From: Sphingobium sp.
Lineage (GTDB): Bacteria; Pseudomonadota; Alphaproteobacteria; Sphingomonadales; Sphingomonadaceae
Length of the DNA: 64,000 nt
NCBI GenBank assembly: GCA_023266575.1
Contig: JAHFPV010000008.1
Span: forward strand, 91,523-155,522
Reading direction: 5' to 3'
The notes under the pieces were generated by a model. That model saw only the letters and a list, made by a program, of their open reading frames with translations. It ran no database searches and was not told where the DNA came from. A program made the position numbers and the translations under genes. Positions within the stretch are counted from its first letter, which is position 1. Every line of letters begins with the position of its first letter. Shown here piece by piece: positions 1 through 8,285 of this stretch.

Positions 1-1137
1 CCCGTCGAGCGGATCGAGATAATCGGGCGCGTCGCCGCCCACTTCCCGATGGGCCATGATGTCGCTGCATATCACCGGCACGCCTGCGGCCAGCGCCTCG
101 ACCACCGGCATCCCAAAGCCCTCGGCAAAGGAGGGCATCAGCATCGCGCGCGCATTGGCGACCAGCGCCTGCATCCGCGTGTCGGACACTTCACCCGCTT
201 CGATCACATGGCCGCGCAACGCTTCGGCACGATCGAGCAAGTCGACGACATTCTCATTTTCCCAGCCGCGCCGGCCGATCAGCACCAGCACCGGGGCTGC
301 ATCGCCCAATTGCTCGACCAAGCGCCGCCAGATGGTGAGCAGCAGCAGGTGATTCTTGCGCGGTTCGATGGTCGAAATATAGACGAAATAAGGGCGGTCG
401 GGCAGCACTTCGCCCCGACCGCCAAATATGTCCGGGGCGTCCGCGCCGAAATGGGCGACGCGGACCGCCCGCCCCGCCAGGCCGTTCGCCATGTGCGGTT
501 CCAGCGCATCGATCGTCGCCTGGCTGTTGCCGATGATGCCGCTGGCAAAGCGGTCGATCGTGCCTACCCGCCGCCGATGTTCGTCCGCGCCCTGCGGCCG
601 GGCATATTCGGGGTGGCTGAGTGGGATCACGTCATGCACCAACGTCACGAATTTCGCACCCTCGGCGCGCAGGATCGCCCCGACCTGATCGGCATCGTCC
701 AGATGGTGCGGCGACACCTGCAAATAGAGGCGCGGCCCGGTCGCGCGTGGGACTGGGCGGGGGCGCAGCGCGAACATGTGCCGCACCGTCGCCGCGCGGC
801 TCTCCCGCGCGTCGGCAACCCCGGCATTGCGCCATTTGGCCGCCGTGAAGGCCAAAAACTGCCGCACCGCCGCACTATCGAGCCGGCCATAATAGCCGCC
901 CGCCGGGTGGACGGCGGCAAAAGACAGCCGATCGGGAATCCGCTCCAGCAATTCGCGGGCATAGACATATTCGACCCGGTCGATGCCGGTCGGCGCGGGG
1001 TGGAAGGAACGCGACAGCAGGCGCGACAGGTCGAGAATGACCTCACTCTCGCCGCGCTTGCCCTGAAACAGCGGGCTCGCCCGCTTGGTGCGGAGCGCCA
1101 GCCGCGCGCCTGGCACGTTGAAGGGACGCAGGCCCAT
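1..1137 (-). CDS. GT4-family glycosyltransferase, C-terminus cut by window edge
   Basis: Open frame of about 379 codons running off the left edge, so the C-terminus is missing. Translation shows the GT-B fold GT4 signatures: STIEPRKNH at the start of the C-terminal domain (about residue 254) and the E-x7-E motif PSFAEGFGMPVVEAL (E338, E346), which in this family binds the nucleotide-sugar donor. It should transfer a sugar in the cytoplasm, probably to a surface polysaccharide precursor; acceptor and sugar cannot be read. The ATG at 1137 is the first good start after the HIT stop; the frame is open back to 1191 with a possible TTG further upstream. It follows the HIT gene on the same strand. 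Confidence 0.8.
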   Translation of the reverse strand, partial: MGLRPFNVPGARLALRTKRASPLFQGKRGESEVILDLSRLLSRSFHPAPTGIDRVEYVYARELLERIPDRLSFAAVHPAGGYYGRLDSAAVRQFLAFTAAKWRNAGVADARESRAATVRHMFALRPRPVPRATGPRLYLQVSPHHLDDADQVGAILRAEGAKFVTLVHDVIPLSHPEYARPQGADEHRRRVGTIDRFASGIIGNSQATIDALEPHMANGLAGRAVRVAHFGADAPDIFGGRGEVLPDRPYFVYISTIEPRKNHLLLLTIWRRLVEQLGDAAPVLVLIGRRGWENENVVDLLDRAEALRGHVIEAGEVSDTRMQALVANARAMLMPSFAEGFGMPVVEALAAGVPVICSDIMAHREVGGDAPDYLDPLDG

Positions 1138-1191
1138 ATCAGCGTCCGCCGGCAAAAAGGGGCGCGCGCCCCGCAAAGCGATGGAGGCGCA

Positions 1192-1632
1192 TCAGAGGTG
1201 CGCGCGAATCTCTTGCGCCAGCGCTTTGAGCGCATCGGCGTCCGCGAACCCGCCCTGCCCGTGCGCGGCAAAGCCGGTCGCCTGCCCCGCCCAGCGCGGG
1301 ACGATGTGGACGTGGAGGTGGAACACGGTCTGCCCCGCCGCCGCGCCATTGAACTGGGCGATATGCAGGCCGTCAGGGTTCAGCGCGGCGCGGATGGCGG
1401 TCGCGACCTTGCGGGTCGTCGCCATCACCTGCGCCAGCGCATCCTCCTCTATCTCCAATATGTTGCGCGCCTTCGACCATTTGGAAATGACCAGCGCATG
1501 ACCTTTGGACTGGGGCTGGATATCCAGGAAGCAGAGCGTATCGGCATCCTCATACAGGGTGACCGAAGGGATCTTGCCCGCAAGGATGAGGGCAAAGACA
1601 TTGCCCTCATCATAGACACCGTCGAGGCTCAT
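1192..1632 (-). CDS. HIT family protein (nucleotide hydrolase)
   Basis: 146 aa. It carries the histidine triad HLHVH at residues 105-109 followed by IVP, and the N-terminal VFALILAGKIP typical of the HINT/Hit branch. These cytoplasmic proteins hydrolyse or transfer AMP from nucleoside phosphoramidates and dinucleotides; the physiological substrate is unknown. The start is the ATG at 1632 (MSLDGVYDE). A longer reading from 1728 overlaps scoB and has no family-like sequence, so I rejected it. It lies 7 bp downstream of scoB and upstream of the glycosyltransferase on the same strand. Confidence 0.9.
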   Translation of the reverse strand: MSLDGVYDEGNVFALILAGKIPSVTLYEDADTLCFLDIQPQSKGHALVISKWSKARNILEIEEDALAQVMATTRKVATAIRAALNPDGLHIAQFNGAAAGQTVFHLHVHIVPRWAGQATGFAAHGQGGFADADALKALAQEIRAHL

Positions 1633-1639
1633 GACGCTA

Positions 1640-2299
1640 TCAGACCAAATAATGAGCGGTGGTCTTGGCGGCGACTTCTTCTGCCGTGACGCCGGGCGCC
1701 ATTTCGACCAGCTTGAAGGGGCTGTCATGGTCGGGGCGCTGGAACACGCACAGGTCGGTAATGATCATGTCGACCACATTCTTGCCGGTCAGCGGCAGGG
1801 TGCAGGCCGGGATGAATTTTGGATCGCCATTTTTGGACGTATGTTCCATCACGACGATGATCTTCTTGACGCCAGCGACCAGATCCATCGCGCCGCCCAT
1901 GCCCTTGATCATCTTGCCGGGGATCATCCAGTTGGCGATGTCGCCATTTTCGGCAATCTCCATCGCGCCCAGGACGGTGAGGTCGATATGTCCGCCACGG
2001 ATCATCGCGAAACTGTCGGCCGAGCTGAAATAGGCGGTCTGCGGCAATTCGCTGATCGTCTGCTTGCCAGCGTTGATCAGGTCAGCGTCCTCTTCGCCCT
2101 CATAGGGGAAAGGGCCGATGCCCAGCATCCCGTTTTCCGACTGAAGCGTCACTTCAACGCCAGCCGGGATATGGTTCGCGACCAGGGTCGGGATGCCGAT
2201 CCCGAGGTTGACGTAGAAACCGTCTTGCAGTTCCTTGGCCGCGCGCGCAGCCATCTCATCACGGGTCCAGCCCTTGGCGATGCCATCATGCGACGTCAT
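1640..2299 (-). CDS. scoB: Succinyl-CoA:3-ketoacid CoA transferase, subunit B
   Basis: 219 aa, the usual length of the beta subunit. The motif SENGMLG around residue 55 holds the catalytic glutamate that forms the enzyme-CoA thioester, and GGAMDLVAG is the other family signature. With subunit A it moves CoA from succinyl-CoA to acetoacetate, feeding ketone bodies or degraded aromatic and branched-chain carbon into acetyl-CoA. Its ATG overlaps the TAA stop of scoA by one base, so the two are translationally coupled. A generic 3-oxoacid CoA transferase acting on 3-oxoadipate is the alternative, as families I and II share these motifs. Confidence 0.9.
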   Translation of the reverse strand: MTSHDGIAKGWTRDEMAARAAKELQDGFYVNLGIGIPTLVANHIPAGVEVTLQSENGMLGIGPFPYEGEEDADLINAGKQTISELPQTAYFSSADSFAMIRGGHIDLTVLGAMEIAENGDIANWMIPGKMIKGMGGAMDLVAGVKKIIVVMEHTSKNGDPKFIPACTLPLTGKNVVDMIITDLCVFQRPDHDSPFKLVEMAPGVTAEEVAAKTTAHYLV

Positions 2300-3009
2300 T
2301 ATGCGGCTTCCTTCTGACGAACGGTGCGGAATTCGATCTTCTTGTCATATGGCGCGCCAATGATCATGCGCTTGACGTAAATGCCGGGCAGGTGGATCGC
2401 ATCCGGGTCCAGGCTGCCGGTCGGCACCACTTCCTCGACTTCGGCGACGCAGATTTTGGCAGCAGTCGCCATGGGCTGGTTGAAGTTACGCGCGGTCTTG
2501 CGGAAGATCAGGTTGCCGCTCTCGTCGGCCTTCCAGCCTTTGATGACCGCGACATCGGCAAAGATGCCGCGTTCGAGGATATAGTCCTGCCCGTCGAAGT
2601 TCTTGACTTCCTTGCCCTCGGCCACGGCAGTCCCAACGCCAGTCTTGGTGTAAAAGCCGGGGATGCCCGCCCCCCCAGCGCGGCAGCGTTCGGCCAGCGT
2701 CCCCTGCGGACAGAACTCCACCTCCAGCTCGCCCGCCAGATATTGGCGTTCAAATTCCTTATTCTCACCAACATAGGAGGAGATCATTTTTTTGACCTGC
2801 CGCGTGCGGAGCAGCTTGCCCAACCCCTCGCCGTCGATACCGGCATTGTTGGACGCGATGGTCAGGTCCTTGACGCCCGAATCGCGGATCGCGTCGATCA
2901 GTCGTTCGGGAATGCCGCACAGACCAAAGCCACCCGCGCACAAATGCATACCGTCAAAGAGGAGCCCCTCCAGCGCGGACTCGGCATCGGGGTAGAGCTT
3001 GTTCACCAT
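2299..3009 (-). CDS. scoA: Succinyl-CoA:3-ketoacid CoA transferase, subunit A
   Basis: 236 aa beginning [13 protein letters not shown]. The glycine-rich [13 protein letters not shown] segment near residues 25-37 is the CoA transferase family I subunit A signature. The start at 3009 is preceded by a strong ribosome binding site (GGAGGAG about 8 bases upstream); a longer frame to 3060 lacks one. First gene of a scoA-scoB pair with a 1-nt TAATG overlap. Works as a heteromeric cytoplasmic enzyme with ScoB. Confidence 0.9.
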   Translation of the reverse strand: MVNKLYPDAESALEGLLFDGMHLCAGGFGLCGIPERLIDAIRDSGVKDLTIASNNAGIDGEGLGKLLRTRQVKKMISSYVGENKEFERQYLAGELEVEFCPQGTLAERCRAGGAGIPGFYTKTGVGTAVAEGKEVKNFDGQDYILERGIFADVAVIKGWKADESGNLIFRKTARNFNQPMATAAKICVAEVEEVVPTGSLDPDAIHLPGIYVKRMIIGAPYDKKIEFRTVRQKEAA

Positions 3010-3091
3010 CGCTATTCTCCTCCTCAACTTGCCCCAGCCCATAGGCGACAAGATGGGCAATGGTCAATTTGCTGCATGGGCGAAAAGCGCG

Positions 3092-4093
3092 TCAGATCAG
3101 CCCTGCCAAGGGGCTGGACGGATCGGCATACATGCGCTTGCCCATGCGACCGGCGCGATAGGCCATGCGGCCCGCTTCCACGCCCGCCTTCATCGCGGCT
3201 GCCATCAGCACCGGGTCTTTCGCTTCGGCGATCGCGGTGTTCAACAGCACGCCGGTACAGCCGAGTTCCATCGCCTGCGCCGCTTCGGACGCAGTGCCGA
3301 CCCCCGCATCGACCAGCACCGGCAGCTTGGTGCCTTCCACGATCAGGCGGATGGTGACCCGGTTCTGGATGCCCAGCCCCGACCCGATCGGCGCGCCCAG
3401 CGGCATGATCGCCACCGCGCCGACATCCTCCAGCCGCTTGGCCGCGATCGGATCATCGACGCAATAAACCATCGGCTTGAAGCCTTCCTTGGCCAATATC
3501 TCGGTCGCGCGCAGCGTTTCGACCATATCGGGGTAGAGGGTGCGCGCCTCCCCCAGCACTTCCAGCTTCACCAATTCCCAGCCGCCAGCCTCGCGCGCCA
3601 GCCGCAGGGTGCGGATCGCATCCTCGCCGGTGAAGCAGCCCGCCGTATTGGGCAGATAGGTGATGACCTTGGGGTCGATATAGTCGGTCAGCATCGGTGC
3701 CTTGGGGTCCGACACATTGACGCGGCGCACCGCGACGGTGACGATCTCCGCCCCCGATGCCGCGACCGCCGCGGCATTCTGCTCGAAACTCTTATATTTG
3801 CCGGTGCCCACGATCAGGCGCGAACGAAAGGTCTGACCCGCAACGGACCAGCTGTCGTCGGCAACCGAGGCAACATCGCCACCACCGACAAAATGCACGA
3901 TTTCCAGCTCGTCGCCATCCTCGACCATGACCTGCGCCAGTGTCGATCGCGGCACGACCTCGAGATTGCGCTCCACCGCCACCTTTTCCGGCACGAAGCC
4001 CAGTTCACTGGCCAGCCCGGCCAGCGTCAGCCCTTCGCGCACGCGGCGATGTTCGCCATTGATGTGGATGGATATGGTGCCGTCGACGCTCAC
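3092..4093 (-). CDS. thiSG: ThiS-ThiG fusion: sulfur carrier plus thiazole synthase
   Basis: 333 aa made of two domains usually encoded separately. Residues 1-72 are a ubiquitin-fold ThiS ending VHFVGGG (G70-G72). Residues about 82-333 are ThiG, a TIM barrel with the Schiff-base lysine in VKLEV and the phosphate-binding region [11 protein letters not shown]. ThiG builds the thiazole phosphate of thiamine from deoxyxylulose 5-phosphate, dehydroglycine and ThiS thiocarboxylate. The fusion buries the Gly-Gly that must be a free C-terminus in classical ThiS. A MoeB/ThiF-type adenylyltransferase lies 40 kb away (44208-44975). No TPP riboswitch is visible in the short upstream region. Confidence 0.93.
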   Translation of the reverse strand: MSVDGTISIHINGEHRRVREGLTLAGLASELGFVPEKVAVERNLEVVPRSTLAQVMVEDGDELEIVHFVGGGDVASVADDSWSVAGQTFRSRLIVGTGKYKSFEQNAAAVAASGAEIVTVAVRRVNVSDPKAPMLTDYIDPKVITYLPNTAGCFTGEDAIRTLRLAREAGGWELVKLEVLGEARTLYPDMVETLRATEILAKEGFKPMVYCVDDPIAAKRLEDVGAVAIMPLGAPIGSGLGIQNRVTIRLIVEGTKLPVLVDAGVGTASEAAQAMELGCTGVLLNTAIAEAKDPVLMAAAMKAGVEAGRMAYRAGRMGKRMYADPSSPLAGLI

Positions 4094-4124
4094 GATATGC
4101 GGTCCCGTTCATGCAAGATGGAAA

Positions 4125-4148
4125 CGTGTCTCGACTTGGCGCGACACG
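4125..4148. repeat. Imperfect inverted repeat between thiSG and aroQ
   Basis: CGTGTC at 4125-4130 pairs with GACACG at 4143-4148. The sequence (GTGTCTCGACTT, CGACACGAA) resembles half of the repeat at 61699-61772, so it looks like a decayed copy of the same palindromic family in a divergent promoter region. Confidence 0.45.
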
Positions 4149-4216
4149 AAAGGCTAAAGATCGTCGCCGCATATAGGGGCGCTTGTCCCCTGCTCGCAAC
4201 AACCAAGGGGAACGCC

Positions 4217-4657
4217 GTGGCGGATACGCGCAAAATCTATGTGCTGAACGGTCCCAACCTCAACATGCTGGGAACGCGCGAGCCGGAAATATACGGCTAT
4301 GACACGCTGGACGACATTGCCGAGCGGATGGAGGATGCGGCGACGCGCGCCCATGTGGCGATCGATTTTCGCCAGTCCAACCATGAAGGCTATCTGATCG
4401 ACTGGTTGCAGGAGGCCAATCAGGAGGCGGCCCATGCCGTCATCCTGAACCCCGGCGGCCTGACCCACACATCGATCGCGCTGCACGACGCGATCAAGGG
4501 CGTTAGCGTGCCGGTGATAGAGGTCCACCTGTCCAACCCCCACAAACGCGAGCCATTCCGCCACAAAAGCTATGTCGGCATGGCCGCCAAGGGGACTATC
4601 GCGGGCTTTGGGCCGATGTCCTATATGCTGGCGCTGGAAGCCGCGCTCGAACTCTAG
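4217..4657 (+). CDS. aroQ: 3-dehydroquinate dehydratase, type II
   Basis: 146 aa, standard for the dodecameric type II enzyme. [17 protein letters not shown] near the N-terminus carries the catalytic tyrosine and arginine, and the [10 protein letters not shown] and [11 protein letters not shown] segments form the rest of the site. It dehydrates 3-dehydroquinate to 3-dehydroshikimate in the shikimate pathway. The start is GTG at 4217, with AAGGGGA six bases upstream. Upstream of accB-accC in a conserved alphaproteobacterial order. DAHP synthase, the first step of the same pathway, is at the far end of the window (62294-63664). Confidence 0.95.
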   Translation: MADTRKIYVLNGPNLNMLGTREPEIYGYDTLDDIAERMEDAATRAHVAIDFRQSNHEGYLIDWLQEANQEAAHAVILNPGGLTHTSIALHDAIKGVSVPVIEVHLSNPHKREPFRHKSYVGMAAKGTIAGFGPMSYMLALEAALEL

Positions 4658-4692
4658 CGGCCATTGCCCTGCTTCGGGCGAACGCTACAAAG

Positions 4693-4708
4693 TTGCGCTT
4701 TGGCGCAA
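4693..4708. repeat. Short inverted repeat upstream of accB
   Basis: TTGCGC-TTTG-GCGCAA, a perfect 6-bp inverted repeat 57 bp before the accB start. It could be a protein-binding site or a small hairpin in the accB leader; it has no U-tract, so it is not an intrinsic terminator. Confidence 0.4.
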
Positions 4709-4764
4709 ATCGGCATAGGCGCTGGCCGCAATTATCACGTCTAGATGCGAAACAAGGGTCAACC

Positions 4765-5241
4765 ATGAACGACAAGCAGGAAAAGGGCGCAATGCAGGTG
4801 GATGTCGCGCTGGTGCGCGAACTGGCCGCACTGCTCGACGATACCCACCTGACCGAGATCGAGGTCGAGGATGGCGATCGCAAGATCCGCGTCGCCCGCA
4901 AGGCTGGCGGCGGCGCGCCCATCTATGCGCCCTCCTACGCCCCTGCCCCCGCCGCTCCGGCTGCGGCCCCGCTGGCCGCGGCAGCCGCCGAACCGGCAAC
5001 GCCTTCGGGCACGATGGTCCGTTCACCAATCGTCGGCACCGCCTATCTGTCGGCCGAGCCGGGCGCAGCTCCCTTCGCCCGCATCGGCGCGCAGGTCGCC
5101 GCTGGCGAGACGGTCCTGATCATCGAAGCGATGAAGGTCATGAACGCGATTGCCGCGCCAACGTCCGGCACGGTCAAGGCAGTACTGGTCGACAATGGCC
5201 AGCCGGTCGAGTTCGACCAGCCCCTGATCGTCATTGAATAA
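4765..5241 (+). CDS. accB: Biotin carboxyl carrier protein of acetyl-CoA carboxylase
   Basis: 158 aa. The order is typical for BCCP: N-terminal helical region, an Ala/Pro-rich flexible linker (about 48-80), and a C-terminal biotinyl domain with EAMKVMN, where K124 is the biotinylated lysine. It carries CO2 between biotin carboxylase (AccC, next gene) and the carboxyltransferase, giving malonyl-CoA for fatty acid synthesis. Start chosen at MNDKQEKG (4765) with AAGGG upstream. The stop is 13 bp before the accC start, so the two are cotranscribed. Confidence 0.95.
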   Translation: MNDKQEKGAMQVDVALVRELAALLDDTHLTEIEVEDGDRKIRVARKAGGGAPIYAPSYAPAPAAPAAAPLAAAAAEPATPSGTMVRSPIVGTAYLSAEPGAAPFARIGAQVAAGETVLIIEAMKVMNAIAAPTSGTVKAVLVDNGQPVEFDQPLIVIE

Positions 5242-5254
5242 GGCCGCGACACCC

Positions 5255-6604
5255 ATGGCCATTGAAAAGCTGCTGATCGCCAACCGCGGCGAAATCGCGC
5301 TGCGCATCCATCGCGCCTGCCATGAAATGGGCATCAGGACGGTCGCGGTCCATTCCACCGCCGACGCTGACGCCATGCATGTGCGGCTGGCAGACGAGGC
5401 AATCTGCATCGGGCCGCCTGCCGCCAAGGACAGCTATCTGAACGTCGCGGCAATCATCTCTGCCGCCGAAATCAGCGGCGCGGACGCGATCCATCCGGGC
5501 TATGGTTTCCTCAGCGAAAACGCCAAATTCGCTGAGATCGTCGAAGCCCATGGCATCGCCTTCGTCGGCCCCAAGCCCGAACATATCCGCACCATGGGCG
5601 ACAAGATCGAGGCGAAGCGGACCGCTGGCGCGCTCGGCCTGCCGCTCGTCCCCGGTTCCGACGGCGCGATCAGCGATCTGGAAGAGGCCAAGGCGATAGC
5701 GGAAAAGGCCGGCTATCCGGTCATCATCAAGGCCGCGTCCGGCGGCGGTGGTCGCGGCATGAAGGTCTGCACCTCGCCCGATGATCTGGAAACGCTGATG
5801 CAGCAGGCCGGGTCGGAAGCAAAGGCCGCGTTCGGCGATGCGACCGTCTATCTCGAAAAATATCTGGGCAATCCGCGCCATATCGAAATTCAGGTGTTCG
5901 GCGATGGCAATGGCAATGCCATCCATCTGGGTGAGCGCGACTGTTCGCTCCAGCGCCGCCACCAGAAAGTGCTGGAAGAAGCCCCCTCCCCGATCCTGAG
6001 CCAGGCCGACCGTGACCGGATCGGCGGTATCTGCGCCAAAGCCATGGCCGACATGGGCTATCGCGGCGCAGGCACGATCGAGTTCCTCTGGGAAGATGGC
6101 GAATTCTACTTCATCGAGATGAATACCCGGCTTCAGGTCGAACATCCGGTGACCGAAATGATCACCGGGGTCGATCTGGTCCGCGAACAGATCCGCATCG
6201 CCGAGGGGAAGCCGCTGTCAGTGGCGCAGGAGGATCTGCGCTTTACCGGTCACGCCATCGAATGCCGCATCAATGCCGAAGATCCCCGGACCTTCGCACC
6301 ATCGCCCGGCACCGTCACCCGCTATCATGTCCCCGGCGGGATGCATGTCCGCGTCGATAGCGGCCTGTATCAGGGCTATAAGGTGCCGCCTTATTATGAC
6401 AGCATGATCGGCAAGCTGATCGTCTATGGCCGCACCCGCGAAGGCTGCATCATGCGCCTGAAACGCGCCCTGCAGGAATATGTGATCGAGGGGATGAAAA
6501 CCACGATTCCGCTGCATCAGGCGCTGCTGGAGGACCCGGAGTTCCTGAACGGCGACTATAGCATCAAATGGCTGGAAGAGTGGCTGGCGCGGGACGGAAA
6601 CTGA
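5255..6604 (+). CDS. accC: Acetyl-CoA carboxylase, biotin carboxylase subunit
   Basis: 449 aa, full length. N-terminal [13 protein letters not shown], the ATP-grasp glycine loop [10 protein letters not shown], and [16 protein letters not shown] with active-site glutamates and arginine are all present. It carboxylates biotin on AccB using ATP and bicarbonate, in the cytoplasm. Start at ATG 5255 ([13 protein letters not shown]). Directly downstream of accB. The next gene, a BrnT toxin, begins 42 bp after the stop with its own operator-like sequence. Confidence 0.96.
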   Translation: MAIEKLLIANRGEIALRIHRACHEMGIRTVAVHSTADADAMHVRLADEAICIGPPAAKDSYLNVAAIISAAEISGADAIHPGYGFLSENAKFAEIVEAHGIAFVGPKPEHIRTMGDKIEAKRTAGALGLPLVPGSDGAISDLEEAKAIAEKAGYPVIIKAASGGGGRGMKVCTSPDDLETLMQQAGSEAKAAFGDATVYLEKYLGNPRHIEIQVFGDGNGNAIHLGERDCSLQRRHQKVLEEAPSPILSQADRDRIGGICAKAMADMGYRGAGTIEFLWEDGEFYFIEMNTRLQVEHPVTEMITGVDLVREQIRIAEGKPLSVAQEDLRFTGHAIECRINAEDPRTFAPSPGTVTRYHVPGGMHVRVDSGLYQGYKVPPYYDSMIGKLIVYGRTREGCIMRLKRALQEYVIEGMKTTIPLHQALLEDPEFLNGDYSIKWLEEWLARDGN

Positions 6605-6625
6605 CGAGCGACGGTTGCAAAATTA

Positions 6626-6638
6626 TACCATTTTGGTA
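6626..6638. promoter_or_regulatory. Candidate operator of the brnT-brnA operon
   Basis: TACCA-TTT-TGGTA is a perfect 5-bp inverted repeat just before brnT, in an AT-rich stretch unlike its surroundings. A possible -35 (TTGCAA, 6615-6620) and -10 (TAATAT, 6637-6642) bracket it with a 16-bp spacer, though that -10 would place transcription start at the coding start (leaderless mRNA). BrnA-type antitoxins are known to autorepress their operon; that this palindrome is the BrnA site is inference. Confidence 0.5.
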
Positions 6639-6646
6639 ATATGCTG

Positions 6647-6919
6647 ATGTTCGAATTTGATCCCGCCAAGAGCCAATCCAATCGGGAGAAGCACGGGATC
6701 GATTTCGTCGCGGCGCAAAATCTGTGGCCCGACGAACGACTGCTGTTCGTTCCGGCGCGGGATGGTGAACCACCCGAACGGCGCTGGCTAGCGATCGGAC
6801 AGATCGACGGACACCACTGGTCGGCGATCTTCGCCGAACGGGATGACCGCATCCGCATCATATCAGTGCGGCGCGCAAGGCGGGAGGAGGTGAACGTCTA
6901 TGACCGGGAAGAGCCTTGA
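6647..6919 (+). CDS. brnT: BrnT family toxin (RelE-fold ribonuclease)
   Basis: 90 aa starting MFEFDPAKSQSNREKHGIDF, the hallmark N-terminus of BrnT, where the lysine/histidine region is part of the RNase site. A C-terminal RIISVRRARREE segment is also typical. BrnT is a ribonuclease that slows translation when freed from BrnA. An in-frame ATG at 6641 would add two residues; I prefer 6647 from family alignment. Toxin precedes antitoxin, overlapping it by 20 bp, the usual BrnTA order. It sits between the housekeeping gene accC and arsC. Confidence 0.88.
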   Translation: MFEFDPAKSQSNREKHGIDFVAAQNLWPDERLLFVPARDGEPPERRWLAIGQIDGHHWSAIFAERDDRIRIISVRRARREEVNVYDREEP

Positions 6920-7124
6920 GGATCGTTTTGATGATGGCGAGTCCGTCTTGCAGGATTTTGACCTGTCCGCCGCGACCCGTCCCAATCTGACGCTGCGCCG
7001 GGTCAATGTGGATTTCCCCAGTTGGATGATCACCCGGCTGGATCAGGAAGCGCGCCGACGCGGGGTTTCGCGGCAGGCGCTGATCAAGACATGGCTTTCG
7101 GATAAATTGGATAGCGCTGCATGA
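6900..7124 (+). CDS. brnA: BrnA family antitoxin
   Basis: 74 aa. The N-terminal half is acidic (RFDDGESVLQDFDL) and would wrap the toxin. The C-terminal half (TLRRVNVDFPSWMITRLDQEARRRGVSRQALIKTWLSDKL) looks like a ribbon-helix-helix DNA-binding domain, which neutralises BrnT and represses the operon in known systems. It starts inside brnT (20-bp overlap) and its stop overlaps the arsC start as ATGA, coupling the three genes. Confidence 0.88.
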   Translation: MTGKSLEDRFDDGESVLQDFDLSAATRPNLTLRRVNVDFPSWMITRLDQEARRRGVSRQALIKTWLSDKLDSAA

Positions 7125-7465
7125 ACGCCACCATCTGGCATAATCCCCGCTGTTCCAAGTCGCGCGCGGCGCTGGCGATCTTGGAGGAGACGCCGGGCGT
7201 TGACGTGAGCGTGGTGGAATATCTCAAGACGCCGCCAAGCCGCGCCGAGATTGCCGCCGTGCTGGAGAAGGCGGGGGTGACACCTCGCGACGCGCTGCGC
7301 AAAAGCGAGAACGTGGTCAAGGACATCGCCCTCGACACCAGCGACGACACCGCGATTCTAGACGCCATGGCCGCGCATCCTATCCTGATCGAGCGGGCCA
7401 TCGTGATGACAGACAAGGGCGCGGTCATCGCCCGGCCGCCGGAAAAGGCGCGTGACGTCCTGTAA
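7121..7465 (+). CDS. arsC: Arsenate reductase, glutaredoxin-dependent type
   Basis: 114 aa with WHNPRCSKSR, where C11 is the catalytic cysteine of the ArsC thioredoxin-fold family, and KTPPSRAEI further on. It reduces arsenate to arsenite using glutathione/glutaredoxin in the cytoplasm. No arsenite efflux pump or ArsR regulator is nearby, so a general housekeeping role or a distant efflux partner must be assumed. Some members (Spx/MgsR-like, YffB) are not arsenate reductases, but spacing and motifs favour ArsC. Its ATG overlaps the brnA stop. Confidence 0.88.
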   Translation: MNATIWHNPRCSKSRAALAILEETPGVDVSVVEYLKTPPSRAEIAAVLEKAGVTPRDALRKSENVVKDIALDTSDDTAILDAMAAHPILIERAIVMTDKGAVIARPPEKARDVL

Positions 7466-7535
7466 CGTCACCACAGCGTAACATTGCCATGATTGAGGAC
7501 TTGCTTTGGCGGGAGGAAGCCGTAGCCTTCACCCC

Positions 7536-8285
7536 ATGGCAAAGGAACCGGCATTGGCGACCATCGCCGTTTACAGCCTCAAGGGCGGGGTTGGTAAAAC
7601 CACCTTCGCGATCAATCTCGCCTGGGCGTCGGCAAGCATATCGAAACGGCGAACCTTGTTGTGGGATTTGGACCCGCAGGCGGCATCAAGCTGGCTGATT
7701 TCCACCGACAGCAAAAGCCGCGACGCCGCGCAAGCGATCTTCAGCAAGGATGTCGAGGTCCGCAAGCTGATCCAGCCGTCGACCGTACCGGGGCTGGACC
7801 TGATCGCCGCAGACACATCGCTGCGCAGCCTGGACCATCTGTTCCGCGAGATGGACAAGAAGAAGCGGCTGTCCAAGCTGATCGAGAGTCTGGGCAAGGA
7901 TTATGACCGCATCATCCTCGATTGCCCGCCGGGCCTCACCGAAACCAGCGAGCAGGTGCTGCGCGCCGCCGACCTGATTGTCATTCCGGTCATTCCGTCG
8001 CCCCTGTCGCAGCGAGCAATGGGCGAAGTCGCACGCTATCTGGTGCAGCGCGGCGGCAGCCATGCCCCGATCCTGCCGGTCTATTCCATGGTCGATCGCC
8101 GCCGGACCTTGCATCGCAAGGCGCTGGACGAACAGCCCGGCTGGCCTGCCATCCCGATGGCCAGCACGATCGAGCAGATGACGGTGCGTCGCAAACCGCT
8201 GGGCGCCTTTGCCCCTGCGTCACCGCCAGCCAAGGATTTTGCCGCGCTGTGGACCATGGTCGAGCGACAATTGCAGAGTAGTTAG
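7536..8285 (+). CDS. ParA family ATPase (orphan)
   Basis: 249 aa. Deviant Walker A KGGVGKTTFAINLA near residue 16, Walker A' LLWDLDPQAAS, and DRIILDCPPGLTETSEQ as Walker B. These ATPases form dynamic nucleoid-bound patterns that position DNA or protein clusters. No ParB, centromere-like repeats or chemotaxis genes are adjacent, so the cargo is unknown. Start chosen at MAKEPALATIAV (7536); the frame extends ten codons upstream without family similarity. Ends convergently with the GGDEF/EAL gene with a 4-bp overlap. Confidence 0.85.
   Translation: MAKEPALATIAVYSLKGGVGKTTFAINLAWASASISKRRTLLWDLDPQAASSWLISTDSKSRDAAQAIFSKDVEVRKLIQPSTVPGLDLIAADTSLRSLDHLFREMDKKKRLSKLIESLGKDYDRIILDCPPGLTETSEQVLRAADLIVIPVIPSPLSQRAMGEVARYLVQRGGSHAPILPVYSMVDRRRTLHRKALDEQPGWPAIPMASTIEQMTVRRKPLGAFAPASPPAKDFAALWTMVERQLQSS

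Noticed and set aside
49-1689. Plus-strand 546-codon frame
   Set aside because: Shadow of the glycosyltransferase and HIT genes on the other strand, which carry clear motifs.
4094-4216. TPP riboswitch before thiSG
   Set aside because: Only 123 bp shared with aroQ and no CUGAGA-type THI-box sequence seen.
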